From Hungatella sp. UBA7603 (GTDB lineage Bacteria > Bacillota > Clostridia > Lachnospirales > Lachnospiraceae), in assembly GCA_002478865.1 (NCBI GenBank), contig DLJZ01000002.1:248001-312000 (forward strand): DNA of 64,000 nucleotides, written 5' to 3'. Each line of letters begins with the position of its first letter. Within the stretch, counting starts at the first letter, position 1. The notes beneath the pieces are model-generated. The model saw only the letters and a program-made list of their open reading frames with translations, was not told the origin of the DNA and did not search any database. Shown piece by piece: positions 63,902 to 64,000 of this stretch. Both the position numbers and the translations under genes were made by a program.

Positions 63902-64000
63902 CTATACTTTTTTACCAATTGCATACATGGCAGAAATTATTTTTGCAAGAATTATATTCTTATCATCTGTAACCGTTACTTCACTAATCGCCAGCATCTT
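63902..64000 (-). CDS. C-terminal end of a probable hotdog-fold thioesterase (partial)
   Basis: The last 32 codons and stop of a minus-strand gene entering from the right edge. The end reads ISEVTVTDDKNIILAKIISA, a beta-strand pattern like the C-terminus of PaaI-type thioesterases. This is a weak family call. It lies 15 nt before the ybaK start and is probably co-transcribed. Confidence 0.4.
   Translation of the reverse strand, partial: KMLAISEVTVTDDKNIILAKIISAMYAIGKKV

Overview
The window looks like chromosome from an anaerobic, spore-forming Firmicute of the Lachnospiraceae (Clostridium cluster XIVa, Lacrimispora-like). The clues are moderate AT-richness, strong AGGAGG ribosome sites, a Ni-type CO dehydrogenase, an arginine deiminase pathway, CbiMNQO cobalt uptake and a nonulosonic-acid glycosylation locus. 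The species is inferred from gene content only. No tRNA, rRNA, CRISPR array, insertion sequence or prophage was found.

Layout. 0-7 kb (minus): the start of glycerol kinase, a calcium-type P-ATPase and a four-gene siderophore ABC importer. 7-13 kb: an XRE regulator, luxS, an Rrf2 regulator, then cooS, cooF and a flavin oxidoreductase (a CO dehydrogenase electron-transfer unit), facing an Nramp metal transporter. The siderophore operon and the Nramp gene share a 17-bp operator-like sequence just downstream of each promoter. 14.8-21.5 kb (plus): a GntR regulator, a sugar ABC importer, a split transketolase, a cupin and a transaldolase-family aldolase, with no kinase. 22-28.3 kb (minus): an aconitase-family hydratase, a CitMHS transporter, a PrpF-type isomerase and a GntR regulator, probably for a tricarboxylate such as trans-aconitate.

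28.9-39.3 kb (plus) is the most unusual region. A MptE/Maf-type glycosyltransferase and a full set of GDP-route legionaminic acid genes are packed with six small proteins that lack signal peptides. Four of the six are paralogous one-domain beta-sandwich (carboxypeptidase-regulatory-like) proteins. The upstream promoter candidate fits the sigma-K (mother-cell) pattern and is followed by a perfect 18-bp palindrome. I propose a cytoplasmic system that decorates small structural proteins with nonulosonic acid, possibly for the spore surface.

39.4-47 kb (minus): two GNAT acetyltransferases, a VOC protein, a methyltransferase, a cupin, a GH13 homologue that has lost its catalytic residues, a Uup-type ABC-F protein, exonuclease III and ArgR. 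47-56 kb: a tRNA-binding-domain protein, a regulator with two AraC DNA-binding domains, the arginine deiminase operon arcA-arcB-arcC, two convergent membrane-bound LuxR-type regulators and an ArcD-like antiporter, with ArgR-box-like sites before arcA and arcD. 56.5-59.6 kb (minus): cobalt uptake in two units, cbiQO from its own promoter and cbiMN behind a cobalamin riboswitch. 59.7-64 kb (minus): a YbiT/YkpA-like ABC-F protein, a lipoprotein, an EamA transporter, a YbaK deacylase and the end of a probable thioesterase gene.
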